From VYFG01 sp965248685 (GTDB taxonomy: Bacteria; Pseudomonadota; Gammaproteobacteria; Arenicellales; Poriferihabitantaceae), in contig CBDFKC010000003.1 of the NCBI GenBank assembly GCA_965248685.1, positions 806,001 through 870,000 on the forward strand: 64,000 bases of DNA, given 5' to 3'. The notes beneath the pieces are model-generated. The model saw nothing but the letters and a program-made list of their open reading frames with translations, did no database searches and had not been told where the DNA came from. This document shows, in pieces, positions 31,860 through 40,505 of this stretch. Positions within the stretch are counted from its first letter, which is position 1; each line of letters starts with the position of its first letter. The position numbers were made by a program, and so were the translations under genes.

Positions 31860-33516
31860 TAACAAATCTGTGAAAAACGAAGTTCTTCTCGACATTAAAG
31901 ACCTTCGTATCGAAGGTTTCAGCGACGAACAATGGCATCAAATCGTTAAGGGCGTTGATCTGACCCTACATCGGGGTGAAGTGATTGGTCTGATTGGAGA
32001 GTCCGGCGCCGGCAAGTCAACCATCGGCATTGCCGCCATGGGCTACGCCAAACCTGGTTGCAGAATTAACGGGGGCAGCATCAAATTTGACGGCATCGAG
32101 CTGACCACCGCCTCCGAAGACGCCAAACGCAAATTGCGTGGTTCCCGCATTGCTTATGTTGCCCAGAGCGCTGCGGCCTCTTTTAACCCGGCCCATAAAC
32201 TTATTGATCAGTTTGCCGAAACCGTTGTCGACCATGGCGTTGGTTCGAAAGAAGAAGCTTACGCCGACGCCAAAGATCTGTATAACCGGATTAAATTGCC
32301 TGATCCTGATCAAATTGGTTTCCGCTACCCACATCAGGTTTCTGGCGGACAGCTACAACGAGCCATGACTGCGATGGCGTTGTCATGCCGGCCGGACTTG
32401 ATCATTTTTGACGAACCCACCACGGCCCTTGACGTGACCACCCAGATTGAAGTGCTGGTCACGATCCGGGATATCGTCGAGCAGTTTAATGCGGCGGCAA
32501 TTTATATCACCCATGATCTTGCTGTAGTGGCCCAAATGGCGGACCGGATCAAGGTGTTGCGTTATGGTGAAACCGTGGAAGACGCCGATACCAGAACCAT
32601 GTTGGCGGAGCCAAAAAAGGATTACACCAAATCGCTATGGGCGGTACGTTCGTTTCGCAAAGAAGTCGAGGCACCGGAGCCTGAACCCACTCCCCTGGTC
32701 AAAGTCGAAAATGTCACCGCGGCCTATGGCAAAGGCCTTGTCCCGGTGCTGTACAACATTGATATGGAAATCCATCGAGGCCATACGGTCGCGGTAGTTG
32801 GGGAATCGGGTAGCGGTAAGAGCACTACGGCAAGAGTCATTACCGGTCTGTTGCAACCCAGCGAGGGCAAGGTGTATTTCGATGGTAAGGAACTACCAGC
32901 AGATTATCGCGCGCGCAGCAAGGATCAACTGCGCCAGGCCCAGATGATTTACCAGATGCCGGATACCGCCGTAAATCCGAGGCACAAAATTCGAGACATT
33001 ATTGGCCGACCGCTATCGTTCTATCTCGGTATGGAAGGTGATGCCAAGGAACGCCGTTTGCGGGAGCTGATGGATATGATCGAGATGGACCCGGACCAGT
33101 TCCTTGATCGCCTGCCGGGAGAATTATCCGGCGGCCAAAAACAGCGCATCTGTATCGCCCGGGCACTTGGTGCCGAACCATCGTTTATTATCTGTGACGA
33201 AGTTACTTCGGCTCTGGATCAGTTGGTCGCCGAAGGAATTCTCCGTCTGCTTGACCGTTTACAGCGGGAGCTGAATCTCGCGTACATGTTTATCACCCAT
33301 GATCTGGCCACGGTCAGGGCGATTTCAGATGAGATCGTAGTGATGTTGCAAGGCAAGATTGTCGAACAGGGGTCGAAAGACGATATCTTTAGTCCGCCAT
33401 ATCACGAGTATACGGATTTGTTGCTGTCTTCGGTTCCAGAAATGGATCCGGATTGGATGGACCAGGTTGTCGAGGAGCGACGCAAAAAAGGCGGGATAGC
33501 CGCTGCTGGGAATTAG
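31849..33516 (+). CDS. ABC transporter ATP-binding protein, duplicated
   Basis: A 555-aa protein with two nucleotide-binding domains in one chain (DppD-DppF fusion, as in YejF/GsiA). N-domain: Walker A GESGAGKST, signature SGGQLQRA, Walker B LIIFDEPT, H-loop THDLA. C-domain: GESGSGKST, SGGQKQRI, FIICDEVT, THDLA. Powers the two permeases upstream. Confidence 0.93.
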   Translation: MNSDNKSVKNEVLLDIKDLRIEGFSDEQWHQIVKGVDLTLHRGEVIGLIGESGAGKSTIGIAAMGYAKPGCRINGGSIKFDGIELTTASEDAKRKLRGSRIAYVAQSAAASFNPAHKLIDQFAETVVDHGVGSKEEAYADAKDLYNRIKLPDPDQIGFRYPHQVSGGQLQRAMTAMALSCRPDLIIFDEPTTALDVTTQIEVLVTIRDIVEQFNAAAIYITHDLAVVAQMADRIKVLRYGETVEDADTRTMLAEPKKDYTKSLWAVRSFRKEVEAPEPEPTPLVKVENVTAAYGKGLVPVLYNIDMEIHRGHTVAVVGESGSGKSTTARVITGLLQPSEGKVYFDGKELPADYRARSKDQLRQAQMIYQMPDTAVNPRHKIRDIIGRPLSFYLGMEGDAKERRLRELMDMIEMDPDQFLDRLPGELSGGQKQRICIARALGAEPSFIICDEVTSALDQLVAEGILRLLDRLQRELNLAYMFITHDLATVRAISDEIVVMLQGKIVEQGSKDDIFSPPYHEYTDLLLSSVPEMDPDWMDQVVEERRKKGGIAAAGN

Positions 33517-33531
33517 GTTTTTCCTGTCGTC

Positions 33532-33551
33532 ATACTGGCGCAAGCCAGTAT
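33532..33551. repeat. Palindromic repeat with GCAA loop
   Basis: ATACTGGC-GCAA-GCCAGTAT framed by CGTC before and CCAG after. It lies between convergent genes and may end transcription from both sides. Same frame (CGTCAT ... ATCCAG) as the repeats at 62881-63047. Confidence 0.7.
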
Positions 33552-33639
33552 CCAGTTAAAAAATTGTGCGTAGCACACAAGTCCAACCCGTCCGATTAAA
33601 GGAATCCCTTTAACATTTAACTAAAACACCGAATTCCCT

Positions 33640-35736
33640 CTATAAAAACTCCCGCCTAATCGTCTGCTTCCAACTACGATGATTAAACTTCGAATCCCCC
33701 TCCCACGCAGTAACACTGGCACTCAGATAAAAATTATCCTTATCACAACGCAAACTACTTTCACTCACGGTCCGGATATTCCAGCCACCCCGGGACATAT
33801 AACTAATAAAGGTACTGCTGGCGGTTGAAGTCAAGGGATCATCCGGCGCAATGCTCCAGCACTCTTCATGAGTATGCCTGGTCCGCATACCATTACCGTC
33901 AACCTCATACTCCCCGGTATCATCGTAAACCCGGTAGTGGGTCATATTATTTTGCAGGTCCCGATCAACTGAGCGACGGTGATCTGGTTCCAGGTAACAT
34001 ACATAATCCGGCAGCGGATTTGGGTCACTAGGCTCAGAAATTTCAATTCCTCCATCATCAGGACGAATCGGTAAAGTGATAAATGTAGACTGCCCCAGGG
34101 TGATATCGGCGGTGATCATCTCTGGAGGTGGCATGACCATCGGCCAGTAAGCAGTGGAAACTGAAATTCGGATGCGGTGTCCAGGTAGGAATCGATAGCC
34201 GCATTCATTTAATCTAATAGAGATTTGCTCGCTGTTTCCTGGAATCATGGGCGAGGGGTTTTCACTACTGTCACGATGGGCCAGGTTGATTACGCCCCAG
34301 CTGACCCGATAACTGGCGCCATCCGGATGCACGTCAATCAGACGAACCGCAACATTCCCCAGAGGCTTATCGATGGACAGCGAAGCGTTAAACCGGGGCT
34401 GGCCTAAGATATCAATGGATGTCGCCAAAGGATCGGTTTCAAAAACCAGGGAGCCCCCGTCGTCAATACGCTGATCTAACGACATTTCAGAATCGGGTTT
34501 AAGCGGGAAAAATTCGCCGCAGGCGATCCCACAATCGAGAGGTGAACAAATTGATACGGTCTGCGCGTTTGTAGAGTCAGCAGACAGGTCCCCTTTTCCC
34601 GAAGGGTAAAAATTCACCGCTTGAATATTTTCAGAGGGCCAATTGGCTTCCGCTACCCAATGTCCGGGGTCGATATTCCGCTCTCCTCCGGGGCGAATAT
34701 TCTCCAGTATATAAGCACGATACGCGGGTATTTGTTCGGCATCATTGTCGGTCTCCTTTAACCAGCGGTCCCACCAGCGAATAGCTTCTGCATGGAAGTC
34801 CATGCGTGGGCGGGGCCAAGCGAAGTGGGGGTATTTATGAATCCAGGGACCGTTGATGGCTCGGGTAAATCCCTGATCGTTGGCGGCCATTTCTGGCGGT
34901 GCATTGATGTAACCATCTCCCCAACCGCTAATTACCAGGGAAGGAATAGATATCGCTGCATAGTCTTCGCAGATCGAACCATGCTTCCAGTAATTGTCCC
35001 GGGTTTGATGGGCGAGCCAGGTTTCCAGCGGAAATGGCTGGGTTTCCAGTCGGTGCTTCCACATTTCCCGCCAGCGATCACCAACCAGTACCGGGTCGGG
35101 GGGGCGCGAGGCGTAACACAACATGGTGCTGGACCAGGAGAAGTTGGAATACAGGTGGCAGCCATTCTTGTAATGGATGTCATCGTTATATCGATCTACC
35201 GTGGTGCCGATGGCAATCACTGCTTTGAGCGGCGCTGGTCTAAGTGCGGCCAGCTGGAGACTGTTAAATCCGCCCCAGGAAATTCCCATCATGCCGATAC
35301 TGCCAGTGCACCAGAATTGTTGCGCTATCCAGTGGATTACTTCCAGTCCGTCCTGATGCTCCCGGGGCGAATATTCGTCATCATAATCACCATCGGATTC
35401 TCCGGTACCGGAAATATCCACTCGCACCCCGGCATATCCTGCTGCGGCAAACAGTGGATAGCTGCTGTCGTCCCTGGGCGCGGTGCCGTCTCGCTTCCGA
35501 TAGGGCAGGTACTCAAGTATGGCCGGGACCGGCGTGGTTTCGGTGTCTTCGGGAAGCCAGATGCGCGCCGCCAGCTTCCTCCCATCCTGCAATGGTATGT
35601 ACTCGTTTTCGAGTTCAATGTGATTGTTATATTTATTCAATTTATCAGCAGTGGATTGGATCAAACGTGAGAATGCCAGTGAACCGAATCCTTGGCAACC
35701 TGTACTCAACGTAGTTGGCTGGGGTAACATGTCCAA
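33640..35736 (-). CDS. CocE/NonD family hydrolase
   Basis: A 698-aa serine hydrolase of the X-Pro dipeptidyl-peptidase / cocaine-esterase family. It shows YRKRDGT near residue 80, the nucleophile S153 in GISWGG, and the acid in SGWGDGYIN. The probable catalytic His is in NGPWIHKYPHF, and a jelly-roll C-terminal domain follows (PGHRIRISVSTAYWP). The family start usually lies just before IELENEYIPLQDGRKLAARIWLP, about 38 residues after the first Met used here, so the true start may be a downstream non-ATG codon. Substrate unknown; probably ester or amide bonds. It stands alone, convergent with the ABC operon. Confidence 0.9.
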   Translation of the reverse strand: MDMLPQPTTLSTGCQGFGSLAFSRLIQSTADKLNKYNNHIELENEYIPLQDGRKLAARIWLPEDTETTPVPAILEYLPYRKRDGTAPRDDSSYPLFAAAGYAGVRVDISGTGESDGDYDDEYSPREHQDGLEVIHWIAQQFWCTGSIGMMGISWGGFNSLQLAALRPAPLKAVIAIGTTVDRYNDDIHYKNGCHLYSNFSWSSTMLCYASRPPDPVLVGDRWREMWKHRLETQPFPLETWLAHQTRDNYWKHGSICEDYAAISIPSLVISGWGDGYINAPPEMAANDQGFTRAINGPWIHKYPHFAWPRPRMDFHAEAIRWWDRWLKETDNDAEQIPAYRAYILENIRPGGERNIDPGHWVAEANWPSENIQAVNFYPSGKGDLSADSTNAQTVSICSPLDCGIACGEFFPLKPDSEMSLDQRIDDGGSLVFETDPLATSIDILGQPRFNASLSIDKPLGNVAVRLIDVHPDGASYRVSWGVINLAHRDSSENPSPMIPGNSEQISIRLNECGYRFLPGHRIRISVSTAYWPMVMPPPEMITADITLGQSTFITLPIRPDDGGIEISEPSDPNPLPDYVCYLEPDHRRSVDRDLQNNMTHYRVYDDTGEYEVDGNGMRTRHTHEECWSIAPDDPLTSTASSTFISYMSRGGWNIRTVSESSLRCDKDNFYLSASVTAWEGDSKFNHRSWKQTIRREFL

Positions 35737-35758
35737 TTAAAAAAAGATTCTAGAAAAT

Positions 35759-36319
35759 ATGCTTTTGCTGGTATTAGGGCTCCTGTTGTTTTTTTCTATT
35801 CATCTAGTACCTGCGTTTCAGGGTTCTCGGGGGCGCCTGGTGGGTTGGATCGGTGAATCCTGGTATAAAACAATATTCTCCCTGGTTTCCGCCACTGGTT
35901 TTATATTGATTGTGATGGGAAAGGGTAACGCGCCACTGGTGCTCATGTTTGATCCACCAGCATGGGGTTCGGTCATCACCAAGATTGTCATGTTACCAGC
36001 TTTTATATTATTGATTGCCTCTTACTATCCCTGCAATATTAAATCCCAGATTAAGCACCCCATGCTTATAGGTGTGTTGCTCTGGTCCACCGCTCATCTG
36101 TTAGCCAATGGTGATCAGGCATCACTTCTGCTGTTTGGTAGTTTCGCGCTCTACGCCGTGATTGACCTATTCTCGGTGTTTCATCGGAGCACAGAATCGG
36201 CAGCAACGAGCGGCACGGAAAGTAGTGGCTTTATAAGTGATATGGTGGTTGTGATTGTCGGCATCCTGATCTACTTTCTGGTCTATAAAATTCATGGCGT
36301 CGCATTTGCTCCGATATGA
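35759..36319 (+). CDS. NnrU family membrane protein
   Basis: A 186-aa polytopic membrane protein: LLLFFSIHLVPAF, then GWIGESWYKTIFSLVS, KHPMLIGVLLWSTAHLLANGD, and a C-terminal TM. These are features of the NnrU/isoprenoid-metabolism-linked membrane family. About five TM segments. First of a tight run of + strand genes; the next gene starts within its last codons. Confidence 0.85.
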   Translation: MLLLVLGLLLFFSIHLVPAFQGSRGRLVGWIGESWYKTIFSLVSATGFILIVMGKGNAPLVLMFDPPAWGSVITKIVMLPAFILLIASYYPCNIKSQIKHPMLIGVLLWSTAHLLANGDQASLLLFGSFALYAVIDLFSVFHRSTESAATSGTESSGFISDMVVVIVGILIYFLVYKIHGVAFAPI

Positions 36320-36561
36320 GCGTCCCGCTAATTCCACCGTCTCGGGTTTTCATATTACAGGGCGAATATATTGAATTGTATAAATTGCTTAAGCTCGAAA
36401 GTATTGCTACCAGCGGCGGCGAAGCCAAGATGATGGTGGCCAAAGGAGCGGTGATGCTAAACGGTGAGAAAGAATTACAGAAACGCAAAAAATTGCGCGA
36501 GGGCGATGTGATCGAAATTGCCGGGGAACGTATAAAAATTGTGAAACGGGAAAATGATTGA
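36316..36561 (+). CDS. RNA-binding S4-domain protein
   Basis: An 81-aa single S4 domain: YIELYKLLKLESIATSGGEAKMMVAKGAVMLNGEKELQKRKKLREGDVIEIAG, similar to YbcJ. Likely binds structured RNA. Overlaps its neighbours by 4 and 8 bp, so co-translated. Confidence 0.9.
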   Translation: MSVPLIPPSRVFILQGEYIELYKLLKLESIATSGGEAKMMVAKGAVMLNGEKELQKRKKLREGDVIEIAGERIKIVKREND

Positions 36562-36769
36562 ACCCAGGCGATATCGTCATTACAAAGGTAACTATTACGA
36601 TGTTGTCGGGGTTGCCCGACATTCCGAGACCGAGCAGGAAATGGTGGTCTATCGGCCCCGCTACGGTGCACGGGATATGTGGGTGCGGCCGCTGGATATG
36701 TTTAACGAAATGGTTGAGGTCGATAACGCCAGGGTGCCACGGTTCGCCTTCGATCCCGACGTGGACTAA
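36554..36769 (+). CDS. DUF1653 protein
   Basis: A 71-aa protein: YRHYKGNYYDVVGVARHSETEQEMVVYRPRYGARDMWVRPLDMFNE, the pattern of DUF1653. Function unknown. It overlaps the S4 gene by 8 bp. Confidence 0.9.
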   Translation: MIEPRRYRHYKGNYYDVVGVARHSETEQEMVVYRPRYGARDMWVRPLDMFNEMVEVDNARVPRFAFDPDVD

Positions 36770-36801
36770 ACCTATTTTCATGCAATGTAACGACACAAAA
36801 T

Positions 36802-37239
36802 ATGAAAGATACACTTAAACCCGGGCTGACCTATGAACATCGCTACGTCGTTACCGAGCAGAAGCTGGTCCCGGCGTTATACCCGGAAGCGGATGAGTTT
36901 CAGCTTATGCCAGCGGTTTTTGCCACCGGATTTATGGTCGGGTTTCTTGAGTGGGCCTGTCTCAGAGCGGTGATTCCTCATCTGGACTGGCCGGCTGAGC
37001 AAACCGTTGGGACCCATGTTAATTTTAGCCACGAATCCGCGACCCCCGCGGGTATGGAAGTGACCGCCAAAGTTGAATTGCTGGAAGTGGATGGCCGCCG
37101 GCTCAAGTTTAAAGTAGAGGGATATGACCAGGCCGGTCTGATTTCTCAGGGCACCCATGAGCGTTATATAATAGATAAACAGCGGTTCGATGAGACTCTT
37201 GGGTTAAAACGGAACCAACACTTGGAATCAGAGTCGTAG
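36802..37239 (+). CDS. Thioesterase-like hot-dog protein
   Basis: A 145-aa hot-dog fold protein resembling fluoroacetyl-CoA thioesterase FlK: MPAVFATGFMVGFLEWACLRAV, then EQTVGTHVNFSHESATPAGMEVTAKVELLEVDGRRLKFKVEGYD and GTHERYIID. The TH and E positions match this thioesterase group. True acyl-CoA substrate unknown. Confidence 0.85.
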   Translation: MKDTLKPGLTYEHRYVVTEQKLVPALYPEADEFQLMPAVFATGFMVGFLEWACLRAVIPHLDWPAEQTVGTHVNFSHESATPAGMEVTAKVELLEVDGRRLKFKVEGYDQAGLISQGTHERYIIDKQRFDETLGLKRNQHLESES

Positions 37240-37261
37240 ACCATTATCTTTTGAGGATTCA

Positions 37262-37723
37262 ATGATGAAGCTAACAAAAATACTTGCCACAGGATTTCTA
37301 TTAATTTCGGTAAATCTGGGCTGGGCTGCCGGCGGTGGTGGCTCAAGTTCTTCCAGTAGTTCGAGCGCACCAGCGCCGGTTCCTGGTGATATAACCCAGT
37401 TGATTGAGGAAGAAAATTTTGAGCGAGCAGTGATGGAGCTCAGATCATTTGTACGCAAGGAAAAGCGTAATGCCGACGCCTGGAACTGGCTCGGCTATAG
37501 TCAGAGAAAGACCGGTGATCTTAAAAACTCACTTAAATCATACAAAAAAGCGCTCAGGCTCGATAAGAGACATCTTGGTGCAAATGAGTATCTGGGGGAG
37601 CTGTACGTGATGCAGGGAAAACTTAAAAAGGCTAACAAGCAACTTAAAAGACTGGCCAAATACTGTGGTGACTGCGAGGAATTCCAGGACCTCAAGGAAA
37701 TGATCAGTTCCAATGGCGGCTAG
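37262..37723 (+). CDS. Secreted TPR protein
   Basis: A 153-aa protein with a signal peptide (MMKLTKILATGFLLISVNLGWA), a low-complexity GGGGSSSSSSSSAPAPVPG linker, and about two tetratricopeptide repeats (residues 47-120: ADAWNWLGYSQRKTGDLKNSLKSYKKAL; HLGANEYLGELYVMQGKLKKANKQL). Ends with CGDCEEFQDLKEMI. Likely periplasmic and protein-binding. Confidence 0.85.
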   Translation: MMKLTKILATGFLLISVNLGWAAGGGGSSSSSSSSAPAPVPGDITQLIEEENFERAVMELRSFVRKEKRNADAWNWLGYSQRKTGDLKNSLKSYKKALRLDKRHLGANEYLGELYVMQGKLKKANKQLKRLAKYCGDCEEFQDLKEMISSNGG

Positions 37724-37824
37724 TTTTTCCAAAATAAACCCATTGTTCCCTGATTGTTCCTGTTGTCCCCCAGACAGACTGTAACATTGGGTACAATCGG
37801 GAAAATTTTTAAGTAGGTGGAAAG

Positions 37825-38268
37825 ATGCATTGGGTCGTTTATTTATCAGGTGAAATTCATACCGACTGGCGCGAGAAAATCTCCCAGGGTGCCGAACAAC
37901 TCGGTTTACCGGTTTCTTTCGTTTCCCCGATAACCAATCACGAAGCCAGCGATGCGGCCGGGGATGGCCTGGGTAGCGAGGATTCCGATTTTTGGCGCGA
38001 TCATAAATCGGCCAAAATCAATAGCATTCGAACCAAGACCATGCTCGACCAGTGTGATCTGGCGGTGGTGCGGTTTGGCGAAAAATACAAACAATGGAAT
38101 GCAGCGTTTGATGCTGGTTTTTGCGCGGCGTTAAGCAAACCCTATATCACCCTGCATGACCCTGACATCATTCATCCGCTTAAAGAAGTCGACGGGTCGG
38201 CCATGGCCTGGGCCCAGACTCCAGAGCAGGTAGTCGAGATTTTACGCTACGTAATTTCTGCGGACTGA
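37825..38268 (+). CDS. YtoQ family protein
   Basis: A 147-aa protein of the YtoQ family, a nucleoside 2-deoxyribosyltransferase-like fold: VVYLSGEIHTDWREKI, then FVSPITNHEASDAAGDGLG, TMLDQCDLAVVRFGEKYKQWNAAFDAGFCAAL and PYITLHD. Members are annotated as conserved proteins without a proven reaction. A fair ribosome-binding site (GGTGG) precedes the ATG. Confidence 0.9.
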   Translation: MHWVVYLSGEIHTDWREKISQGAEQLGLPVSFVSPITNHEASDAAGDGLGSEDSDFWRDHKSAKINSIRTKTMLDQCDLAVVRFGEKYKQWNAAFDAGFCAALSKPYITLHDPDIIHPLKEVDGSAMAWAQTPEQVVEILRYVISAD

Positions 38269-38438
38269 TTGATTCTGCAAGTTTAAGCGGGAACCCTTGA
38301 CTAGCTTTGCCACCGTCGCAGCAACATCAATGCAGTTACCCCGCGTAATCAGATTGGCAAAACCAATAAGATTGCGCGAGTGCAATTTACCTGCGAATGG
38401 TTAGCCAGGACTCAGCTAACCATACCAAACCAGGATTC

Positions 38439-39794
38439 CTAGCTTCCCAAAACCTCGACGATGGAGTCGTGAACAATTTCCACCATGCGATCGATGGTGG
38501 TTTCGTCGGTGGTCAATGGTGGCGCGCTGCAAATGACTTCGCTGCGTACCCGGGTATAGAGTCCGCGGTCCAGCATCGCCTGGGTGAGCTTGGCGCCCAG
38601 GGCAAAATCCGCTGCAAACCATTCTTTGGTTTCTTTGTCTTTAACCACTTCGATGCCATGCATCATGCCCAGTCCCCGGATATTGCCGACGTGGGGATGA
38701 CTGGAAAGCGCGTCTTTATACTTTTGCAGCATCGCTTCGCCTTGGCTGGCGGCCTGACCGGGTAAGTCCTCACCTTCGATAATGTCCAGCGTTGCCAGGG
38801 CTACGGCGCAGGTTGTGGGATGGCCGCTGTAGGTATAGGCATGCATCCAGGGTTTGCCGCTCTCGTTAATGGTATTGGCGATTTCGTCGCTGATGCCAAT
38901 ACCGCCGAGGGGCACCGAACCCGAAGTAATGGATTTAGCGAACTGAAACAGGTCTGGCTCGATGCCATAGTGCTCAAGACCAAACATCTTGCCGGTTCTG
39001 CCGAATCCGGTAATGACTTCATCGGATACCAGCAATACTTCATACTGATCGCAGATTTCCCGAATCCGTTTGAAGTAGTCATCCGGTGCCACGATCACAC
39101 CACCCGCACCCTGGACCGGCTCAGCGATAAACATGGCTACCGTGTCTGCGCCCTGCTTAAGAATTTCCTTTTCCAGTTCATTGGCCGCGGCGATGCCCTG
39201 AGATGAGCCGTCTTCCGGCATCGGGTAATGATAGGGATCGGGACAGGGAATGTGGCTGAAGCCTGGTATCCGCGGCTCAAACATAGGCCAGTAGCTTGCG
39301 ATTCCGGTAGCGCACATGGCTGCGAATGTTACCCCGTGGTAACCGAGGATGCGGCTGATTACCTTGGTTTTATCGGGCTTGCCTTTGGCTTTCCAGTAGG
39401 ACCGGGCCAGTTTGAAATTACTGTCGGTACTTTCGCCGCCACCCGAGGTGAAGTAAAAATTATTGATGCTTGGATAGCTGATCCCGGCCAGGCGCTCTGC
39501 CAATTCGATGGCCGGAAGATTGGAACCACCGGCGTAACTGGAGGCAAACGACAGCTCGTTCATTTGCTTAAACGCAGCGTCGGCCAATTCCTTGCGGCTA
39601 TGTCCGGCGCTGACGTTCCAGAGCGATGACAGCCCGTCAATAATTCGATTGCCATCGGCGTCGATAAGATAAGAACCTTCACCTTTAACCCACACCCGGC
39701 CCGTGCTGGCGTGTCCGGATTGATGGTGGAGGGGATGAATCATGTGCTGGCCGTCTTTCTCGAGCAGCGCGGCGTTAGACAGGGGTGCGTTCAT
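38439..39794 (-). CDS. Class III aminotransferase
   Basis: A 451-aa PLP-dependent omega-aminotransferase. PLP-binding features: GGGESTDSNFKLARSYW, GFGRTGKMFGLEHYGIEPDLFQFAKSITSG with the Schiff-base Lys in FAKS, and the PLGGIGIS loop. Substrates in this family include beta-alanine, 4-aminobutyrate and polyamines, with pyruvate as frequent acceptor; I cannot choose among these. Monocistronic, with its 5' side facing away from the secreted protein gene. Confidence 0.92.
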   Translation of the reverse strand: MNAPLSNAALLEKDGQHMIHPLHHQSGHASTGRVWVKGEGSYLIDADGNRIIDGLSSLWNVSAGHSRKELADAAFKQMNELSFASSYAGGSNLPAIELAERLAGISYPSINNFYFTSGGGESTDSNFKLARSYWKAKGKPDKTKVISRILGYHGVTFAAMCATGIASYWPMFEPRIPGFSHIPCPDPYHYPMPEDGSSQGIAAANELEKEILKQGADTVAMFIAEPVQGAGGVIVAPDDYFKRIREICDQYEVLLVSDEVITGFGRTGKMFGLEHYGIEPDLFQFAKSITSGSVPLGGIGISDEIANTINESGKPWMHAYTYSGHPTTCAVALATLDIIEGEDLPGQAASQGEAMLQKYKDALSSHPHVGNIRGLGMMHGIEVVKDKETKEWFAADFALGAKLTQAMLDRGLYTRVRSEVICSAPPLTTDETTIDRMVEIVHDSIVEVLGS

Positions 39795-39961
39795 AGCAAT
39801 GGACCTCTAAAATCTGATATTGAATTGGTACGCCGAAGTGGCGAGACTGAAAACTGCACAACGGCAGGGGATGGCAAAATTATCGCTCGCTATAACCTTC
39901 TACGCAACCAGTACGTTAGGTCGATAACGACAAAAATCACAGGGTTAAACCCGCGACATAT

Positions 39962-40465
39962 TTACATAAATGTAATGCCGCCGGGGTCGGTCAGCCGAAC
40001 CGGCATCACCGAATTGGTCATCCAGCAGTCCATAAACGGGTCAATGGTTTGTTTACCCAAAACAAACAGATAGCCCGCACGACCGCCGTTCGCAGTTTCG
40101 ACATACACCGGTACTATGGCGGTGTCCAGTTCAACCTTGGCGTCGCCAATTTTCAGTTTGCGGTGATTTAACATGGGTTCATAGGCCGGGGAGGCAAATA
40201 ATTTGCTAAATTTCGTCAGGGGTCCGGTATTTACCTTATTGAGGGGAGAAGCGAAGCGAAAAGTTAGCTTGATGCCGGCGTCGGTAAAGGGTCGATCATT
40301 GCTCCCCAGGGCCCGCATCTGTATTCCAACTACTTCTTCCGGAAGATACTGGGGACTTGGCTGGAGTTCCGGAACAAAGTCACTGGCTGCCTGAACAGGT
40401 CCTGACAGAAACAGTAAAGTCGTAACGATAACCCACACAATATTCACATTTAGGGACTGACGCAT
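39962..40465 (-). CDS. Secreted DUF4864-like protein
   Basis: A 167-aa protein with an N-terminal signal peptide (VWVIVTTLLFLSGPVQAAS). The remainder (YLPEEVVGIQMRALGSNDRPFTDAGIKLTFRFASPLNK; FSKLFASPAYEPML) fits a DUF4864-like NTF2-type domain. Periplasmic, function unknown. Follows the MscS gene at 40 bp on the same strand. Confidence 0.7.
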   Translation of the reverse strand: MRQSLNVNIVWVIVTTLLFLSGPVQAASDFVPELQPSPQYLPEEVVGIQMRALGSNDRPFTDAGIKLTFRFASPLNKVNTGPLTKFSKLFASPAYEPMLNHRKLKIGDAKVELDTAIVPVYVETANGGRAGYLFVLGKQTIDPFMDCWMTNSVMPVRLTDPGGITFM

Positions 40466-40505
40466 AACTGACCTCTCTTGGTTAGTTTAAATAGACTCGA
40501 CTACC

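Noticed and set aside
34792..35670. A 292-aa + strand open frame opposite the CocE-type hydrolase
   Set aside because: It is antisense to a strongly supported gene, and its product is rich in residues typical of shadow frames.
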